DNA from: Arthrobacter sp. NicSoilB8
GTDB lineage: Bacteria > Actinomycetota > Actinomycetes > Actinomycetales > Micrococcaceae
Length of the DNA: 64,000 bases
Direction of reading: 5' to 3'
Assembly (NCBI RefSeq): GCF_019977355.1
Contig: NZ_AP024655.1
Location: 1,426,001 to 1,490,000, forward strand
Shown: piece after piece, positions 53,599 through 62,431 of the stretch
How positions within the stretch are numbered: position 1 is the first letter of the stretch
How the letters are laid out: each line of letters begins with the position of its first letter
Position numbers and translations under genes: made by a program
The notes under the pieces: generated by a model
Databases searched by the model: none
What the model was told of the DNA's origin: nothing
The model's input: only the letters and a program-made list of their open reading frames with translations

Positions 53599-55083
53599 AT
53601 GGAACGCATTCCGCACTTCATCAACGGCGCCCTGATTTCCGACGCCGAGCGCTACGGACCCGTCTACAACCCGGCCACCGGCGAGCAGGAAAAGGAAGTT
53701 GCCCTCGCCTCCGCCGCCCGCGTCGGGGAAGCCGTCGAGGCGGCCCGCGCCGCCCTGCCCGGCTGGCGCGCCACCAGCCTGTCCAAACGCACCACCATCT
53801 TCTTCAAGGTCCGCGAATTGCTCATGCAGCGCCGGCCCGAGCTGGCAGCCCTGCTCACCAGCGAGCACGGCAAGGTCCTCTCCGACGCCGAAGGCGAGAT
53901 CACGCGCGGCCTGGAGAACATCGAATTCGCTACCGGGCTGTCCCACATGCTCAAGGGCGAGCGCTCCGAGCAGGTGGCCGGCGGCGTCGACGTCCACTCG
54001 GTCCGCCAGCCCGTCGGCGTCGTCGCCTGCATCACGCCCTTCAACTTCCCCGCCATGGTGCCGCTGTGGATGATCGGCAGCGCCCTGGCCTGCGGCAACA
54101 CCGTGCTGCTCAAGCCGAGCGAGAAGGATCCGTCCTCCGCCATCTTCATCGCCCAGGTCTTCGCCGAAGCCGGGCTGCCCGCCGGCGTCCTCAACGTGGT
54201 CCACGGCGACAAGGAAGCCGTCGACGTCCTGCTGGAGCACCCTGCCGTGAAGGCCGTCAGCTTCGTCGGCTCGACGCCGATCGCGCAGTCCATCTACAAG
54301 CGCGCCGCGGACCACGGCAAGCGCGTCCAGGCTCTGGGCGGAGCGAAGAACCACATGGTGGTCCTGCCGGATGCCGACCTCAACATGGCCGCCGACGCCG
54401 CCGTCTCGGCCGCCTACGGCTCCGCCGGGGAGCGCTGCATGGCCGTCAGCGTCCTGGTCGCCGTCGGCAGCATCGCGGATGAACTCGTGGACGCGATCAG
54501 CACCCGCATGGCCACGCTCACGATCGGTCCCGGCACGGACCCGGCCTCCCAGATGGGCCCGCTCATCACAGCCGAACACCGTGACAAGGTGGCCTCCTAT
54601 GTCGCCGGTGCTGCGGACGAAGGCGCCACCGTGGTGGTGGACGGCCGCGAGCAGGAGTTCGATTCCAACGGCTTCTTCCTCGGCGTCAGCCTGATCGATC
54701 ATGTCAAGCCGGGCATGAAGGTCTACGACGACGAGATCTTCGGCCCCGTCCTCTCGGTGGTCCGCGTCGAGACCTACGCGGACGCCGTGAAGCTGGTCAA
54801 CGACAACGAGTTCGGCAACGGCGTGGCGATCTTCACCCGCGACGGCGGCGCCGCCCGCCAGTTCGAGTTCGACGTCGAAGCCGGCATGGTGGGCGTCAAC
54901 GTGCCCATCCCGGTGCCGGTGGGCACCTTCTCCTTCGGCGGCTGGAAGAACTCGCTCTTCGGCGACACCCACATGTACGGCCCGGAGAGCATCCGCTTCT
55001 ACACCCGCGGCAAGGTGGTCACCACCCGCTGGCCGGACCCCGCCACCTCGGTGATCGACCTCGGCTTCCCCCAGGTGGACTGA
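53599..55083 (+). CDS. mmsA: CoA-acylating methylmalonate-semialdehyde dehydrogenase
   Basis: This 494-residue aldehyde dehydrogenase has the MmsA start IPHFINGALI, cofactor region ITPFNFPAMVPLWMIGSALACGNTVLLKPSEKDP, VGSTPIAQSIYKRAADHGKRVQALGGAKNHMVV, and the catalytic Cys in GSAGERCMAVSV. MmsA oxidises methylmalonate or malonate semialdehyde to propionyl- or acetyl-CoA with NAD+ and CoA. The motif GERCM rather than GQxC is typical of the subgroup. It ends the mmsB-mmsA operon, and repeat A6 starts 16 bases after its stop. Confidence 0.94.
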   Translation: MERIPHFINGALISDAERYGPVYNPATGEQEKEVALASAARVGEAVEAARAALPGWRATSLSKRTTIFFKVRELLMQRRPELAALLTSEHGKVLSDAEGEITRGLENIEFATGLSHMLKGERSEQVAGGVDVHSVRQPVGVVACITPFNFPAMVPLWMIGSALACGNTVLLKPSEKDPSSAIFIAQVFAEAGLPAGVLNVVHGDKEAVDVLLEHPAVKAVSFVGSTPIAQSIYKRAADHGKRVQALGGAKNHMVVLPDADLNMAADAAVSAAYGSAGERCMAVSVLVAVGSIADELVDAISTRMATLTIGPGTDPASQMGPLITAEHRDKVASYVAGAADEGATVVVDGREQEFDSNGFFLGVSLIDHVKPGMKVYDDEIFGPVLSVVRVETYADAVKLVNDNEFGNGVAIFTRDGGAARQFEFDVEAGMVGVNVPIPVPVGTFSFGGWKNSLFGDTHMYGPESIRFYTRGKVVTTRWPDPATSVIDLGFPQVD

Positions 55084-55099
55084 CCCCCGCCCCCGCATA

Positions 55100-55168
55100 A
55101 ACCAACGCGGGGTCACATACGGCCCATCCACGGCAGGATTATGGGCCGTAAGTGACCCCGCGTTGCTG
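55100..55168. repeat. 69-bp palindromic repeat A6 (degenerate outer arm)
   Basis: It has the same length and outer arm as the others except for one substitution (AACCAACG for AAGCAACG) and a non-matching last base. The inner arms ATACGGCCCAT and ATGGGCCGTAA pair almost fully. It lies 16 bp after the mmsA stop. It looks older or less constrained than the other copies. Confidence 0.88.
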
Positions 55169-55249
55169 GGCCCCGGGGCGGACGGCAGGAGCCGTCAACG
55201 CGGCCGACGTCGACTTCGCCGGGCCCTGCTTCATCCGGTTCTGACTGGT

Positions 55250-55903
55250 CTAGCCCTTCATGATCTCAGCGCGCTGGGCCATGTAGTCCTCCATGGACAG
55301 TTTGCCGTCGCTGTATTTCTGGTCGAGTTCGGCGAGCTTGCGGGCCCGGTAACCCTGCGGGGCCGACGGCGACTGGGGCACCGGCGGTGCCGGCGGCTGT
55401 CCCGCGCCCTGCGCGGGGTCCTGCCGCTGCGGCACGTTGTTCAGGTATTCGGGGCTGTCCTCGTAGGGCACGGGGGACTGGTAGCCGGCCGGACTCGGAT
55501 ACTGCTGGCCGGGATACGGCTGGTTCGGGAAGGGCTGCTCGGGAAACCGGGGACCGGTATGAGGCTGCCCGGTATGAGGCTGCCCGGTATGAGGCTGCCC
55601 GGGATAAGGCTGCCCGGGGTACTGCTGTCCGGGATTCTGGCCGCCGGGGTAGGGCTGGCCCGGGTACGGACCGTTGGCCTGCCCGGGCTGCTTCGGAGCG
55701 CCCAGCTGGCCGAAGCCGCCAAAGTAGTCCTGCTGGGTGTAACCGTCCCGCGGCTGGTTGCTCTGGTTGTTCGGGTTGCCGGGGAACCGGCCGAACTGAC
55801 CCGGCGTGCCCTGGTTCCGGCCGCGGACTGACCTCCGGTACAGCCGCACGCCCATGGGGATCAGGAACGACAAGACGATGATCCAGAAGAACATACTGCT
55901 CAC
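55250..55903 (-). CDS. Membrane-anchored Pro/Gln/Gly-rich protein with SHOCT domain
   Basis: This 217-residue protein starts with a single hydrophobic helix (MSSMFFWIIVLSFLIPMGVRLYRR). A long PYPGQ/PHTGQ-type low-complexity region (about 35-175) follows, and it ends in a SHOCT-like motif (KLAELDQKYSDGKLSMEDYMAQRAEIM). SHOCT motifs are thought to mediate oligomerisation. The 15-bp repeat GGTATGAGGCTGCCC (55556-55615) makes four GQPHT-type units. The GTG start at 55903 has an in-frame ATG three codons later. Function is unknown; it is convergent with mmsA. Confidence 0.7.
   Translation of the reverse strand: MSSMFFWIIVLSFLIPMGVRLYRRSVRGRNQGTPGQFGRFPGNPNNQSNQPRDGYTQQDYFGGFGQLGAPKQPGQANGPYPGQPYPGGQNPGQQYPGQPYPGQPHTGQPHTGQPHTGPRFPEQPFPNQPYPGQQYPSPAGYQSPVPYEDSPEYLNNVPQRQDPAQGAGQPPAPPVPQSPSAPQGYRARKLAELDQKYSDGKLSMEDYMAQRAEIMKG
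55556..55615 (-). repeat. 15-bp tandem repeat x4 inside the SHOCT gene
   Basis: GGTATGAGGCTGCCC occurs three times exactly (55556-55600) and a fourth time with two substitutions (55601-55615). It encodes GQPHT-like pentapeptides in the linker. Confidence 0.9.
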
Positions 55904-56003
55904 GGTACGGGGCCTTTCAGCTGCTGGGACTTCTCAACGGCGCTCAACGGAGGGCTCCCCGGGAGGGCCTGAGAAATGTGCCTCCAGCTTATGCCCCGCA
56001 GGC

Positions 56004-56900
56004 TCAGGACCGCACCGCGTCCTCGGCGCCCGGCGGGCCCTCGCCCGAACCGAGCGGAACGCCGGGCCCGAACACCGGACCCGGCAGGGGCCGCTTGGCC
56101 GTCACGCCGTCGCCGGAGGACCGGTGCCGCAGCCGCCGCACCACCCAGGGGACAAAGTACTCCTTGGCCCACACGAGATCCCCGCTGCGGGCCTCGCGCC
56201 AGCTGCGCTGCGGCAGCGGCTTGGGGGAGAGCGGCTCGAGGGTGTGGTCGACGTTGAGGGAATCCAGCACCATGGCCGCGATCGTGTGGTGGCCGAGCGG
56301 CGAGAAGTGCAGCCGGTCGGCATTCCACATCTGCGGATCATTGAGCTGGCGCAGGGACCACATGTCCGCGATCACGGCATCGTGGCGCGAGGCGATGGTG
56401 CGCAGGTTCTCGTTGTAGATGGCCACCTTGCTGCGGATCCGGCCCAGCACCGTGGAGCCGGTGTCGGGGCCGTTGAACAGGACCACGGTGGCGCCGCCCA
56501 GGCTCAGGATCTGCACCACCGAGTCCAGCCTTTCGGCCAGCGCGTCCGGATCGCCGCCCGGACGGATGAGGTCGTTGCCGCCGGCGGAGAGCGTGATGAG
56601 GTCCGGCTTGAGCGAGAGGCAATGCGCCAGTTGCTGGTCCACGATCTGCTGCAGGAGCCGGCCGCGGACGGCCAGGTTGGCGTACGCGAAGTCGTTGTGG
56701 CCGCGGCTGAGTTCCTCGGCCACCCGGTCTGCCCAGCCCCGGTGGCCGCCCGGGCTGGCGGGCTCCGGATCGCCGATGCCTTCGGTGAAGGAGTCGCCCA
56801 TGGCCACGTAGCGGGTCCAGGGGTGCGTGACGATGTCCGCGGAGGTCTCCGCTGAGGTGTCCGGTGCATTGTCCATGGCTTCAGTTTCGCTCACCTTCAT
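56004..56900 (-). CDS. SGNH/GDSL-type hydrolase
   Basis: This 298-residue hydrolase has the block I motif YVAMGDSFTEGIGD with the nucleophilic Ser, a Gly block (NLAVRGR), an Asn block (LSAGGNDLIRPGG) and the final D-x-x-H (ADRLHFSPLGHH). It is an esterase or lipase of unknown substrate; no signal peptide is seen. The ATG at 56900 follows AGGAT; ATG 56879 is an alternative. It is divergent from the esterase gene at 56971 across 70 bp that contain a GTTACC dyad. Confidence 0.88.
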   Translation of the reverse strand: MKVSETEAMDNAPDTSAETSADIVTHPWTRYVAMGDSFTEGIGDPEPASPGGHRGWADRVAEELSRGHNDFAYANLAVRGRLLQQIVDQQLAHCLSLKPDLITLSAGGNDLIRPGGDPDALAERLDSVVQILSLGGATVVLFNGPDTGSTVLGRIRSKVAIYNENLRTIASRHDAVIADMWSLRQLNDPQMWNADRLHFSPLGHHTIAAMVLDSLNVDHTLEPLSPKPLPQRSWREARSGDLVWAKEYFVPWVVRRLRHRSSGDGVTAKRPLPGPVFGPGVPLGSGEGPPGAEDAVRS

Positions 56901-56939
56901 ATCCTGCACTCTTCCCGCAAAGCTACGCCACCGTAGCTT

Positions 56940-56955
56940 GTTACCGGAAGGTAAC
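56940..56955. promoter_or_regulatory. Perfect dyad GTTACC-N4-GGTAAC
   Basis: GTTACCGGAAGGTAAC is a perfect 6+6 palindrome in the 70-bp gap between two divergent hydrolase genes, 15 bp before the esterase ATG. A similar dyad lies upstream of the SDR gene at 17509. It probably binds a dimeric repressor, and no regulator is adjacent. Confidence 0.55.
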
Positions 56956-56970
56956 TGTAAGAATGGAGCC

Positions 56971-57621
56971 ATGACTGAAGCCGCTGCCTTCCCCGCCCCT
57001 GTTGTCCTGTGGTCCCAGCCCGAAGAGGCCCGCGCCGGCAAGCCCCTCCTGGTGCTGCTGCACGGCTACGGCGCCAACGAGCAGGACCTGCTCAGCCTGG
57101 CGGACATGCTGCCGGAAGAGTTTGTGGTGGCCTCGCTGCGTGCCCCCCTGGTCTCCGGCCCGGGCTTCACCTGGTTCCCGCTGACGGCGTCCATTGACTA
57201 TTCGCTCGAAGCCGTCAAGGACGCCGCGGCGTATGTCCAGGACTGGATCGACTCGGTCAGGGCCAACCATCCCTCGGTGACGCTGCTCGGGTTCTCGATG
57301 GGCATGGCCATGGCCACCACGCTGCTGCGGCAGCGGCCGGACGGCTACGCCGCCGTCGTCGGGCTCTCAGGCTTTGCCGTCGACGCCGACGGCGACCCGA
57401 GCTTCCGCGACGCGGACCTGGACGGAACAGTGCCGATGTTCTGGGGGCGCGACCAGCAGGATCCCGTGATCACGCCGGACAAGATCGACTTCACCATGGG
57501 CTGGGTACGCAAGCACGTGAAGCTCACCAAGGTCCTCTACACGGGCATGTGGCACGGCATCAACCAGCAGGAAATCGGCCACGTGGGCGAGTTCCTCACG
57601 CACGAGGTCCTCAACAAATAG
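56971..57621 (+). CDS. Carboxylesterase/phospholipase-type alpha/beta hydrolase
   Basis: This 216-residue hydrolase of the YpfH/carboxylesterase-2 family has LLVLLHGYGANEQDLLSLADMLPEEFVVASLRAP, the nucleophile elbow LLGFSMGMAMA, the acid near MFWGRDQQDPVI and the His in MWHGINQQEIGHVGEFL. These enzymes cleave short acyl esters or lysophospholipids in the cytoplasm. GGAG precedes the ATG at 56971. A hairpin follows the stop, before a convergent S4 gene. Confidence 0.87.
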   Translation: MTEAAAFPAPVVLWSQPEEARAGKPLLVLLHGYGANEQDLLSLADMLPEEFVVASLRAPLVSGPGFTWFPLTASIDYSLEAVKDAAAYVQDWIDSVRANHPSVTLLGFSMGMAMATTLLRQRPDGYAAVVGLSGFAVDADGDPSFRDADLDGTVPMFWGRDQQDPVITPDKIDFTMGWVRKHVKLTKVLYTGMWHGINQQEIGHVGEFLTHEVLNK

Positions 57622-57628
57622 GCCGGAC

Positions 57629-57654
57629 GACGGCGGCGCGCGGGTGCCGCCGTC
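57629..57654. terminator. GC hairpin between convergent genes
   Basis: GACGGCGGC (57629-57637) and GCCGCCGTC (57646-57654) pair perfectly around an 8-nt loop, 7 bp after the esterase stop and 13 bp before the S4 gene stop. There is no T-tract. Confidence 0.55.
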
Positions 57655-57667
57655 AGAGGCGCCGCTG

Positions 57668-57904
57668 TCAGGCGGCCGGGGGCGCGCTGATCCGCACGGT
57701 CTGGCCGTTCACGGTGACGGTGTCGCCGTCGTGCAGCTGGCGGCCCCGGCGCTCGTCGATTTCGCCGTTGACCTTGACCAGCCCGTTCTTGATCAGGTCC
57801 GCGGCCTCCACACCGTCCTCGACCAGGTTCGCGAGCTTCAGGAGCTGGCCCAGCCGGATCATGCTGTCGCGGATGATGATGTCTTCGAATTCCGGATTGC
57901 TCAT
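57668..57904 (-). CDS. Small S4-domain RNA-binding protein
   Basis: This 78-residue protein is essentially one S4 domain (IRLGQLLKLANLVEDGVEAADLIKNGLVKVNGEIDERRGRQLHDGDTVTVNGQTVRI). Such stand-alone proteins (YbcJ/YaaA-like) bind structured RNA, probably ribosomal. The start ATG is at 57904, giving MSNPEFEDIIIRD; longer frames upstream overlap the divergent gene. It shares a 33-bp divergent gap with the DMT transporter. Confidence 0.86.
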   Translation of the reverse strand: MSNPEFEDIIIRDSMIRLGQLLKLANLVEDGVEAADLIKNGLVKVNGEIDERRGRQLHDGDTVTVNGQTVRISAPPAA

Positions 57905-57937
57905 ATAGGCAATGATGCCTGACCAAAGGTGGCACCA

Positions 57938-58903
57938 ATGACCCACACACCCCGGCTACCGCTCATCGCGGGGCTGCCCATGGCCATCGCGGCGGGGTTG
58001 TTCATACCGCTCCAGGGCCGGATCAACGGCGCCCTCGGCGTTGCGCTGGGGGACGGAATCGCCGCCGCCGTCGTCAGCTTCAGTACCGGATTGGCGGTGA
58101 TGGTGGTCATTTCCCTGGCGCTGCCGAAAGGCAGGGCCGGGCTGGCTCGGATCCTCCCGGCCGTGCGGGAACGGCAGTTTCCGCCCTACTACGTCCTGGC
58201 CGGCTGCATCGGGGCGCTCTTCGTCTTCGCCCAGTCCTTCACCGTTGCAGTGCTCGGTGTGGCCCTCTTCACCGTGGCCGCCGTGACGGGGCAGACCCTC
58301 AGCGGCCTGCTCGTGGACCGGATGGGGATCGGCCCCGCGGGCAAACGGCCCATCACCGGCATCCGCGTGCTGGGCAGCGTGCTGACCGTCGCCGCCGTCG
58401 CGTGGGCCGTGTCGCCCCGGTTCAGCGCCGGGGAAACCGGGCTGCAGCTCCTTCTTCCCGTTCTGCTGCCGGTACTGGCAGGGTTCCTGATGAGTTTCCA
58501 GCAGGCCATGAACGGCACAGCCACCGTGCATTACGGATCCCCGATCGCCGCGACGTTAGTGAACTTCATCGCCGGAGCCGCCCTGCTGTGGGCGGCCTGG
58601 CTGGTCAAACTCGCCGTGGCCGGCGCCGGTAACCCCCTCCCGGCACAGTGGTGGTACTACCTGGGCGGCCCGCTCGGCTGCATCTTCATCGGCGTCGGCG
58701 CCCTCCTGGTCCGCAGCCTGGGCGTGCTGGTCACCGGCCTCGGGATGATCGCCGGGCAGCTGCTGGGCTCCCTCGGACTGGACCTGATATTCCCGGTGCC
58801 GGGCACCGTCGTCGCCCTCCCCACTGTCCTCGGCACCCTGCTCACGCTCGGCGCCATCATCCTGGCCACCCTGCCCTGGCCCCGGGGCGCGCTGAAGCGG
58901 TAG
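57938..58903 (+). CDS. DMT-family (YdcZ/DUF606-type) transporter
   Basis: The 321-residue protein has about ten hydrophobic helices arranged as two DUF606-type halves ([22 protein letters not shown]... and [38 protein letters not shown]). YdcZ-family proteins belong to the drug/metabolite transporter superfamily and have no agreed substrate. AAAGGT precedes the ATG at 57938; the frame is open from GTG 57929. It is divergent from the S4 gene and 121 bp upstream of glyQS. Confidence 0.85.
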   Translation: MTHTPRLPLIAGLPMAIAAGLFIPLQGRINGALGVALGDGIAAAVVSFSTGLAVMVVISLALPKGRAGLARILPAVRERQFPPYYVLAGCIGALFVFAQSFTVAVLGVALFTVAAVTGQTLSGLLVDRMGIGPAGKRPITGIRVLGSVLTVAAVAWAVSPRFSAGETGLQLLLPVLLPVLAGFLMSFQQAMNGTATVHYGSPIAATLVNFIAGAALLWAAWLVKLAVAGAGNPLPAQWWYYLGGPLGCIFIGVGALLVRSLGVLVTGLGMIAGQLLGSLGLDLIFPVPGTVVALPTVLGTLLTLGAIILATLPWPRGALKR

Positions 58904-59024
58904 CGGCCCGGTAGGCTTGGAGCTTGCATCGCACTGTTCGTATCACCCCGTCCGGCAACCAGCCGGTGACCCGGGGCTGACACCGCGGACCGCACCCAGC
59001 GGCCCTGTAGAAATTGGAGTTCCC

Positions 59025-60410
59025 ATGGCAGCAAAATCCGTCCTCGACCAGATCATTTCCCTCGCCAAGCGACGGGGATTCGTTTTCCAGGCCGGTGAAA
59101 TCTATGGTGGCTCCCGCTCTGCCTGGGATTACGGGCCCCTCGGCGCCGAGCTCAAGGAAAACATCAAGCGCCAGTGGTGGCAGTCCGTGGTCCGCGGCCG
59201 CGAAGACGTCGTAGGCCTCGATTCCTCCGTCATTCTGCCCCGCCAGGTCTGGGAAGCCTCCGGCCACGTCGATGTCTTCTCCGACCCGCTGGTGGAATGC
59301 CTGTCCTGCCACAAGCGCTACCGCGCGGACCACCTCGAAGAAGAGTACGAGGAGAAGAAGGGCCGTCCGGCCGAGAACGGCCTCAAGGACATCGCCTGCG
59401 CCAACTGCGGAACCCGCGGCCAGTGGACGGAGCCGCACGAATTCTCCGGCCTGCTCAAGACCTACCTTGGCCCCGTCGCCAGCGAGGAAGGCCTGCACTA
59501 CCTGCGGCCCGAAACGGCCCAGGGCATATTCGTGAACTTCAGCAACGTCCTGACCACCTCGCGGAAGAAGCCGCCGTTCGGCATCGGCCAGATCGGCAAG
59601 TCGTTCCGCAACGAGATCACGCCGGGCAACTTCATCTTCCGCACCCGCGAGTTCGAGCAGATGGAGATGGAATTCTTTGTCGAGCCCGGCACCGACGAGC
59701 AGTGGCATGAGTACTGGATGAAGGAACGCATGTCCTGGTACACGGGCCTGGGCATCCGGGAGGAGAACCTGCGTTTCTTCGAGCACCCGCTGGAGAAGCT
59801 CAGCCACTACTCCAAGGGCACCACGGACATCGAGTACCGCTTCGGCTTCCAGGGCTCGGAGTGGGGCGAGCTCGAAGGCATCGCCAACCGCACCGACTTT
59901 GACCTCTCCACGCACGCCAAAGCCTCCGGCGCGGACCTGAGCTACTTCAACCAGGCCACCAACGAGCGCTACATCCCGTACGTGATCGAACCGGCCGCCG
60001 GCCTCACCCGCTCGTTCATGGCCTTCATGATCGATGCCTACACCGAGGACGAGGCCCCCAACGCCAAGGGCGGAGTGGACATCCGCACCGTGCTCAGGCT
60101 CGACCCGCGCCTGGCCCCGGTGAAGGCGGCCGTGCTGCCGCTGAGCCGCAACGAGGACCTGTCCCCGAAGGCCAAGGACCTCGCCGCCCAGCTGCGCAAG
60201 AGTTGGAACATCGAGTTCGACGACGCCGGCGCCATCGGCCGCCGCTACCGCCGCCAGGACGAGATCGGCACCCCGTTCTGCATCACCGTGGACTTCGACA
60301 CCCTTGAGGACCAGGCCGTCACCATTCGCGAACGCGACACCATGAGCCAGGACCGCGTGTCCCTGGACAAGGTGGAGGGCTACCTGGCCGCGCGGCTGAT
60401 CGGGGCCTGA
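59025..60410 (+). CDS. glyQS: Glycine--tRNA ligase (single-chain)
   Basis: This 461-residue class II synthetase of the eukaryote/archaeal-like single-chain type has the start [25 protein letters not shown], zinc-site cysteines CLSCH and CANCG, motif 2 [33 protein letters not shown], and motif 3 [18 protein letters not shown]. It charges tRNA(Gly). The ATG at 59025 follows TTGGAG. The 121-bp leader has no T-box features. A GNAT gene starts two bases after its stop. Confidence 0.95.
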   Translation: MAAKSVLDQIISLAKRRGFVFQAGEIYGGSRSAWDYGPLGAELKENIKRQWWQSVVRGREDVVGLDSSVILPRQVWEASGHVDVFSDPLVECLSCHKRYRADHLEEEYEEKKGRPAENGLKDIACANCGTRGQWTEPHEFSGLLKTYLGPVASEEGLHYLRPETAQGIFVNFSNVLTTSRKKPPFGIGQIGKSFRNEITPGNFIFRTREFEQMEMEFFVEPGTDEQWHEYWMKERMSWYTGLGIREENLRFFEHPLEKLSHYSKGTTDIEYRFGFQGSEWGELEGIANRTDFDLSTHAKASGADLSYFNQATNERYIPYVIEPAAGLTRSFMAFMIDAYTEDEAPNAKGGVDIRTVLRLDPRLAPVKAAVLPLSRNEDLSPKAKDLAAQLRKSWNIEFDDAGAIGRRYRRQDEIGTPFCITVDFDTLEDQAVTIRERDTMSQDRVSLDKVEGYLAARLIGA

Positions 60411-60412
60411 TC

Positions 60413-61432
60413 ATGGCCATCGCATACCGAGAATGGCGGGAGGGCGACGACCTCGCGCTGCTGGAAATCTGGGGCGGACCGGAGACGGTGCAGGCCGGCC
60501 AGTTCCGCGGCACGCTGGCGCCCTCAGGCAATGCCCCGTGGCGGCGCTGCATCGTGGCCGAGGACGTCGTTGACGGCGTCGCGATTCCCGTGGCGGCCGC
60601 CGTAGTCCACGAGGCCTCGCTGCATCCGGAACGGCTCTGGGCGTATATCGAGGTCGCCCGGGACCACCGGCGCACCGGCATCGGATCCACGCTGCTGACC
60701 ATGCTGCGGCATGAGGCCGCCCAGTCGCCGTCGGGCGTGTCCAAGCTGCGCTGCAAGGTGGAGCCGGGCACCCCCGGGGCGGCGTTTGCCGAGGCCGCGG
60801 GCCTGGTCCCTATCCAGCGCTCCCGCCTCGTCGTCGTTGATCCGGCGCCGCTCAAACTGCCGGTGTTCGGCGACGGGTCCGAGTCGGCGGCCACCGACCA
60901 AGTCGAAGACCTCGCCACGGGCTCGGTGGAGCTCAGCGATGTCGTGGGCCGCTATTACACCGCCGTGCACAACTGGGACAGTCCGGGGGAGTTGAGCGTG
61001 GCCACGGTGCAGCGATTGTTCCTGGATGACCTCAGCGGCGCCCACGGCGCGATCGTGTTGCGGGCGCCCAAGGCCAGCGCCTTCGGGCACGGCATCGCGG
61101 CGAGCCGGAAGGGCCGGCTGGAGGGCTTCGCCATCAGCTACGCCCAGGGAACCCCCGGGGCCGGCTCCGATGCCGCCGGGGCTGACAGTGTCGCGGCGGC
61201 CGGCTCGTCCGAGCCCACCGAGGTGTTCCTGGGCCACGAGCCCAAGCTTGGCGAGGATGAGGCCCGCGCCGCCGTGCGGGATCTGCTGGCCCTGATCGCC
61301 TACCAGCACCCGGTGATGCTGGAACTGGACGACGCGATGGCCGCGCTGCGCGCCGTCGTCGAACCGCTGCTCGAAAGCGGCAAGGCTCACGTCCAGGGCT
61401 CCGAAACGCTCGTCGTCTCGGACCCCGCCTGA
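60413..61432 (+). CDS. GNAT-family N-acetyltransferase (two-lobed)
   Basis: The 339-residue protein has an N-terminal GNAT domain with the acetyl-CoA loop VARDHRRTGIGSTLLTMLRHEA (about residues 80-100). The C-terminal half also looks GNAT-like (SAFGHGIAASRKGRLEGFAISYAQG ... EVFLGHEPKLGEDEARAAVRDLLALIAYQHPVMLELDDA), as in two-domain actinobacterial acetyltransferases. The substrate is unknown. It starts two bases after the glyQS stop and is probably co-transcribed. Repeat B2 follows 22 bp after its stop. Confidence 0.84.
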   Translation: MAIAYREWREGDDLALLEIWGGPETVQAGQFRGTLAPSGNAPWRRCIVAEDVVDGVAIPVAAAVVHEASLHPERLWAYIEVARDHRRTGIGSTLLTMLRHEAAQSPSGVSKLRCKVEPGTPGAAFAEAAGLVPIQRSRLVVVDPAPLKLPVFGDGSESAATDQVEDLATGSVELSDVVGRYYTAVHNWDSPGELSVATVQRLFLDDLSGAHGAIVLRAPKASAFGHGIAASRKGRLEGFAISYAQGTPGAGSDAAGADSVAAAGSSEPTEVFLGHEPKLGEDEARAAVRDLLALIAYQHPVMLELDDAMAALRAVVEPLLESGKAHVQGSETLVVSDPA

Positions 61433-61454
61433 GTCTCAAGCCAACTGAGTCGCC

Positions 61455-61520
61455 CCCAACTGACTCGCAGCAGGGGCCGTTATGAAGCGTCAAAACGGCC
61501 CCTGCTGCGAGTCAGTTGGG
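61455..61520. repeat. 66-bp palindromic repeat B2
   Basis: It shares the first 20 bases (CCCAACTGACTCGCAGCAGG) and overall length with B1, with arms pairing to GCGAGTCAGTTGGG. Relative to B1, the outer arm pairs perfectly (CTGACTCGC/GCGAGTCAG) where B1 has a mismatch. It lies 22 bp after the GNAT stop and 11 bp before the stop of the convergent acyltransferase gene. Confidence 0.9.
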
Positions 61521-61531
61521 TTAAGCCGGGG

Positions 61532-62371
61532 CTATCGGCGCCGTGCGTCCGCGCGCCGCGGACCGTCGGCCTCGTCGAGCCGGCGCCGCTCCTGCTCCGT
61601 CGGGGCGCCGCCGCCAAGCCCGGCGGGCATCCACCAGGCCCCGGGGCCCGGTTGCAGGGGGAAGTCCGCGATCCCGACGTCGATCCCGTGCTGGAGGATC
61701 CCGGCCAGTCGGGCGGTGGCCGGCTGGGCGTCCTGCGCCGGGTCCGGGAGCGAACCCGGAAGGATCGGCTCGCCGACGTGGATGCGGACCGGGGCGCGCC
61801 AGGCGCGCCGGGGCGAGAATCTGTGGTGGCGGGTCATCAGCCGGTGCGCGCCCCAGATGGAGACCGGGATGATCGGCACGCCGGCCTCGGAGGCCATCCG
61901 CACGGCTCCGGTCTTGCACTCGCGCACCGTGAAGCTGCGGCTGACGCCGGCCTCGGGGAGGATGGCGATGTACTCGCCCGCCTTCAACCGGGCAACTGCG
62001 GCGTCGTAGGCGTGCGCCCCCGATCCGTATCCCACCACGACATGTCCGGCGGCGCTGACCGCGGGTCCGGCAAACCAATGGTCCGCGGCACCCTGGGTGA
62101 TGAGGAAGCGCATCTGGGCGCGGTTGTGCCACCACAGCAGCATCTCCGCGAAGGCAAAGTCGAGGTAGCCGAAGTGCGTGATTGCGACCACCGCGCCCTG
62201 GCCGGGCACCACCGGACGGGACGGGCCGCGGGAAGCTTGGGGCGGCGCGGGTTGCGGCAGGTTCTCCCGGCCCGTGACGAGGACACGGATCCGAAACAGC
62301 CAGCGCAGCGCGAGCCCCGTGCGGACGATTGACCGGTAGAAGCGGTCGCTGGGCGGCGGCCGCCAGTTCAT
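61532..62371 (-). CDS. 1-acylglycerol-3-phosphate acyltransferase-like protein
   Basis: The 279-residue PlsC-type protein has the catalytic HX4D motif in THFGYLDFAF, a substrate-binding ILPEAGVSRSFTVRECKTGAVRMA block (LPEAG in place of the usual FPEG), and VPIIPVSIWGAHRL. It should transfer an acyl group to a lysophosphatidate or related acceptor at the membrane. A Pro/Ala-rich loop precedes the HX4D. The C-terminal Arg/Asp tail is low-complexity. It lies 60 bp after the DUF1295 gene on the same strand. Confidence 0.87.
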   Translation of the reverse strand: MNWRPPPSDRFYRSIVRTGLALRWLFRIRVLVTGRENLPQPAPPQASRGPSRPVVPGQGAVVAITHFGYLDFAFAEMLLWWHNRAQMRFLITQGAADHWFAGPAVSAAGHVVVGYGSGAHAYDAAVARLKAGEYIAILPEAGVSRSFTVRECKTGAVRMASEAGVPIIPVSIWGAHRLMTRHHRFSPRRAWRAPVRIHVGEPILPGSLPDPAQDAQPATARLAGILQHGIDVGIADFPLQPGPGAWWMPAGLGGGAPTEQERRRLDEADGPRRADARRR

Positions 62372-62431
62372 GCCAGGTCCTTGGCGGAGGGGCCTGTCAT
62401 GTCGGGGCCTGGAGGTCCAGCGTGTTCCATG

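Noticed and set aside
58904..59024. T-box or other riboswitch upstream of glyQS
   Set aside because: The 121-bp leader lacks a recognisable T-box sequence or anti-terminator; only weak short inverted repeats are present.
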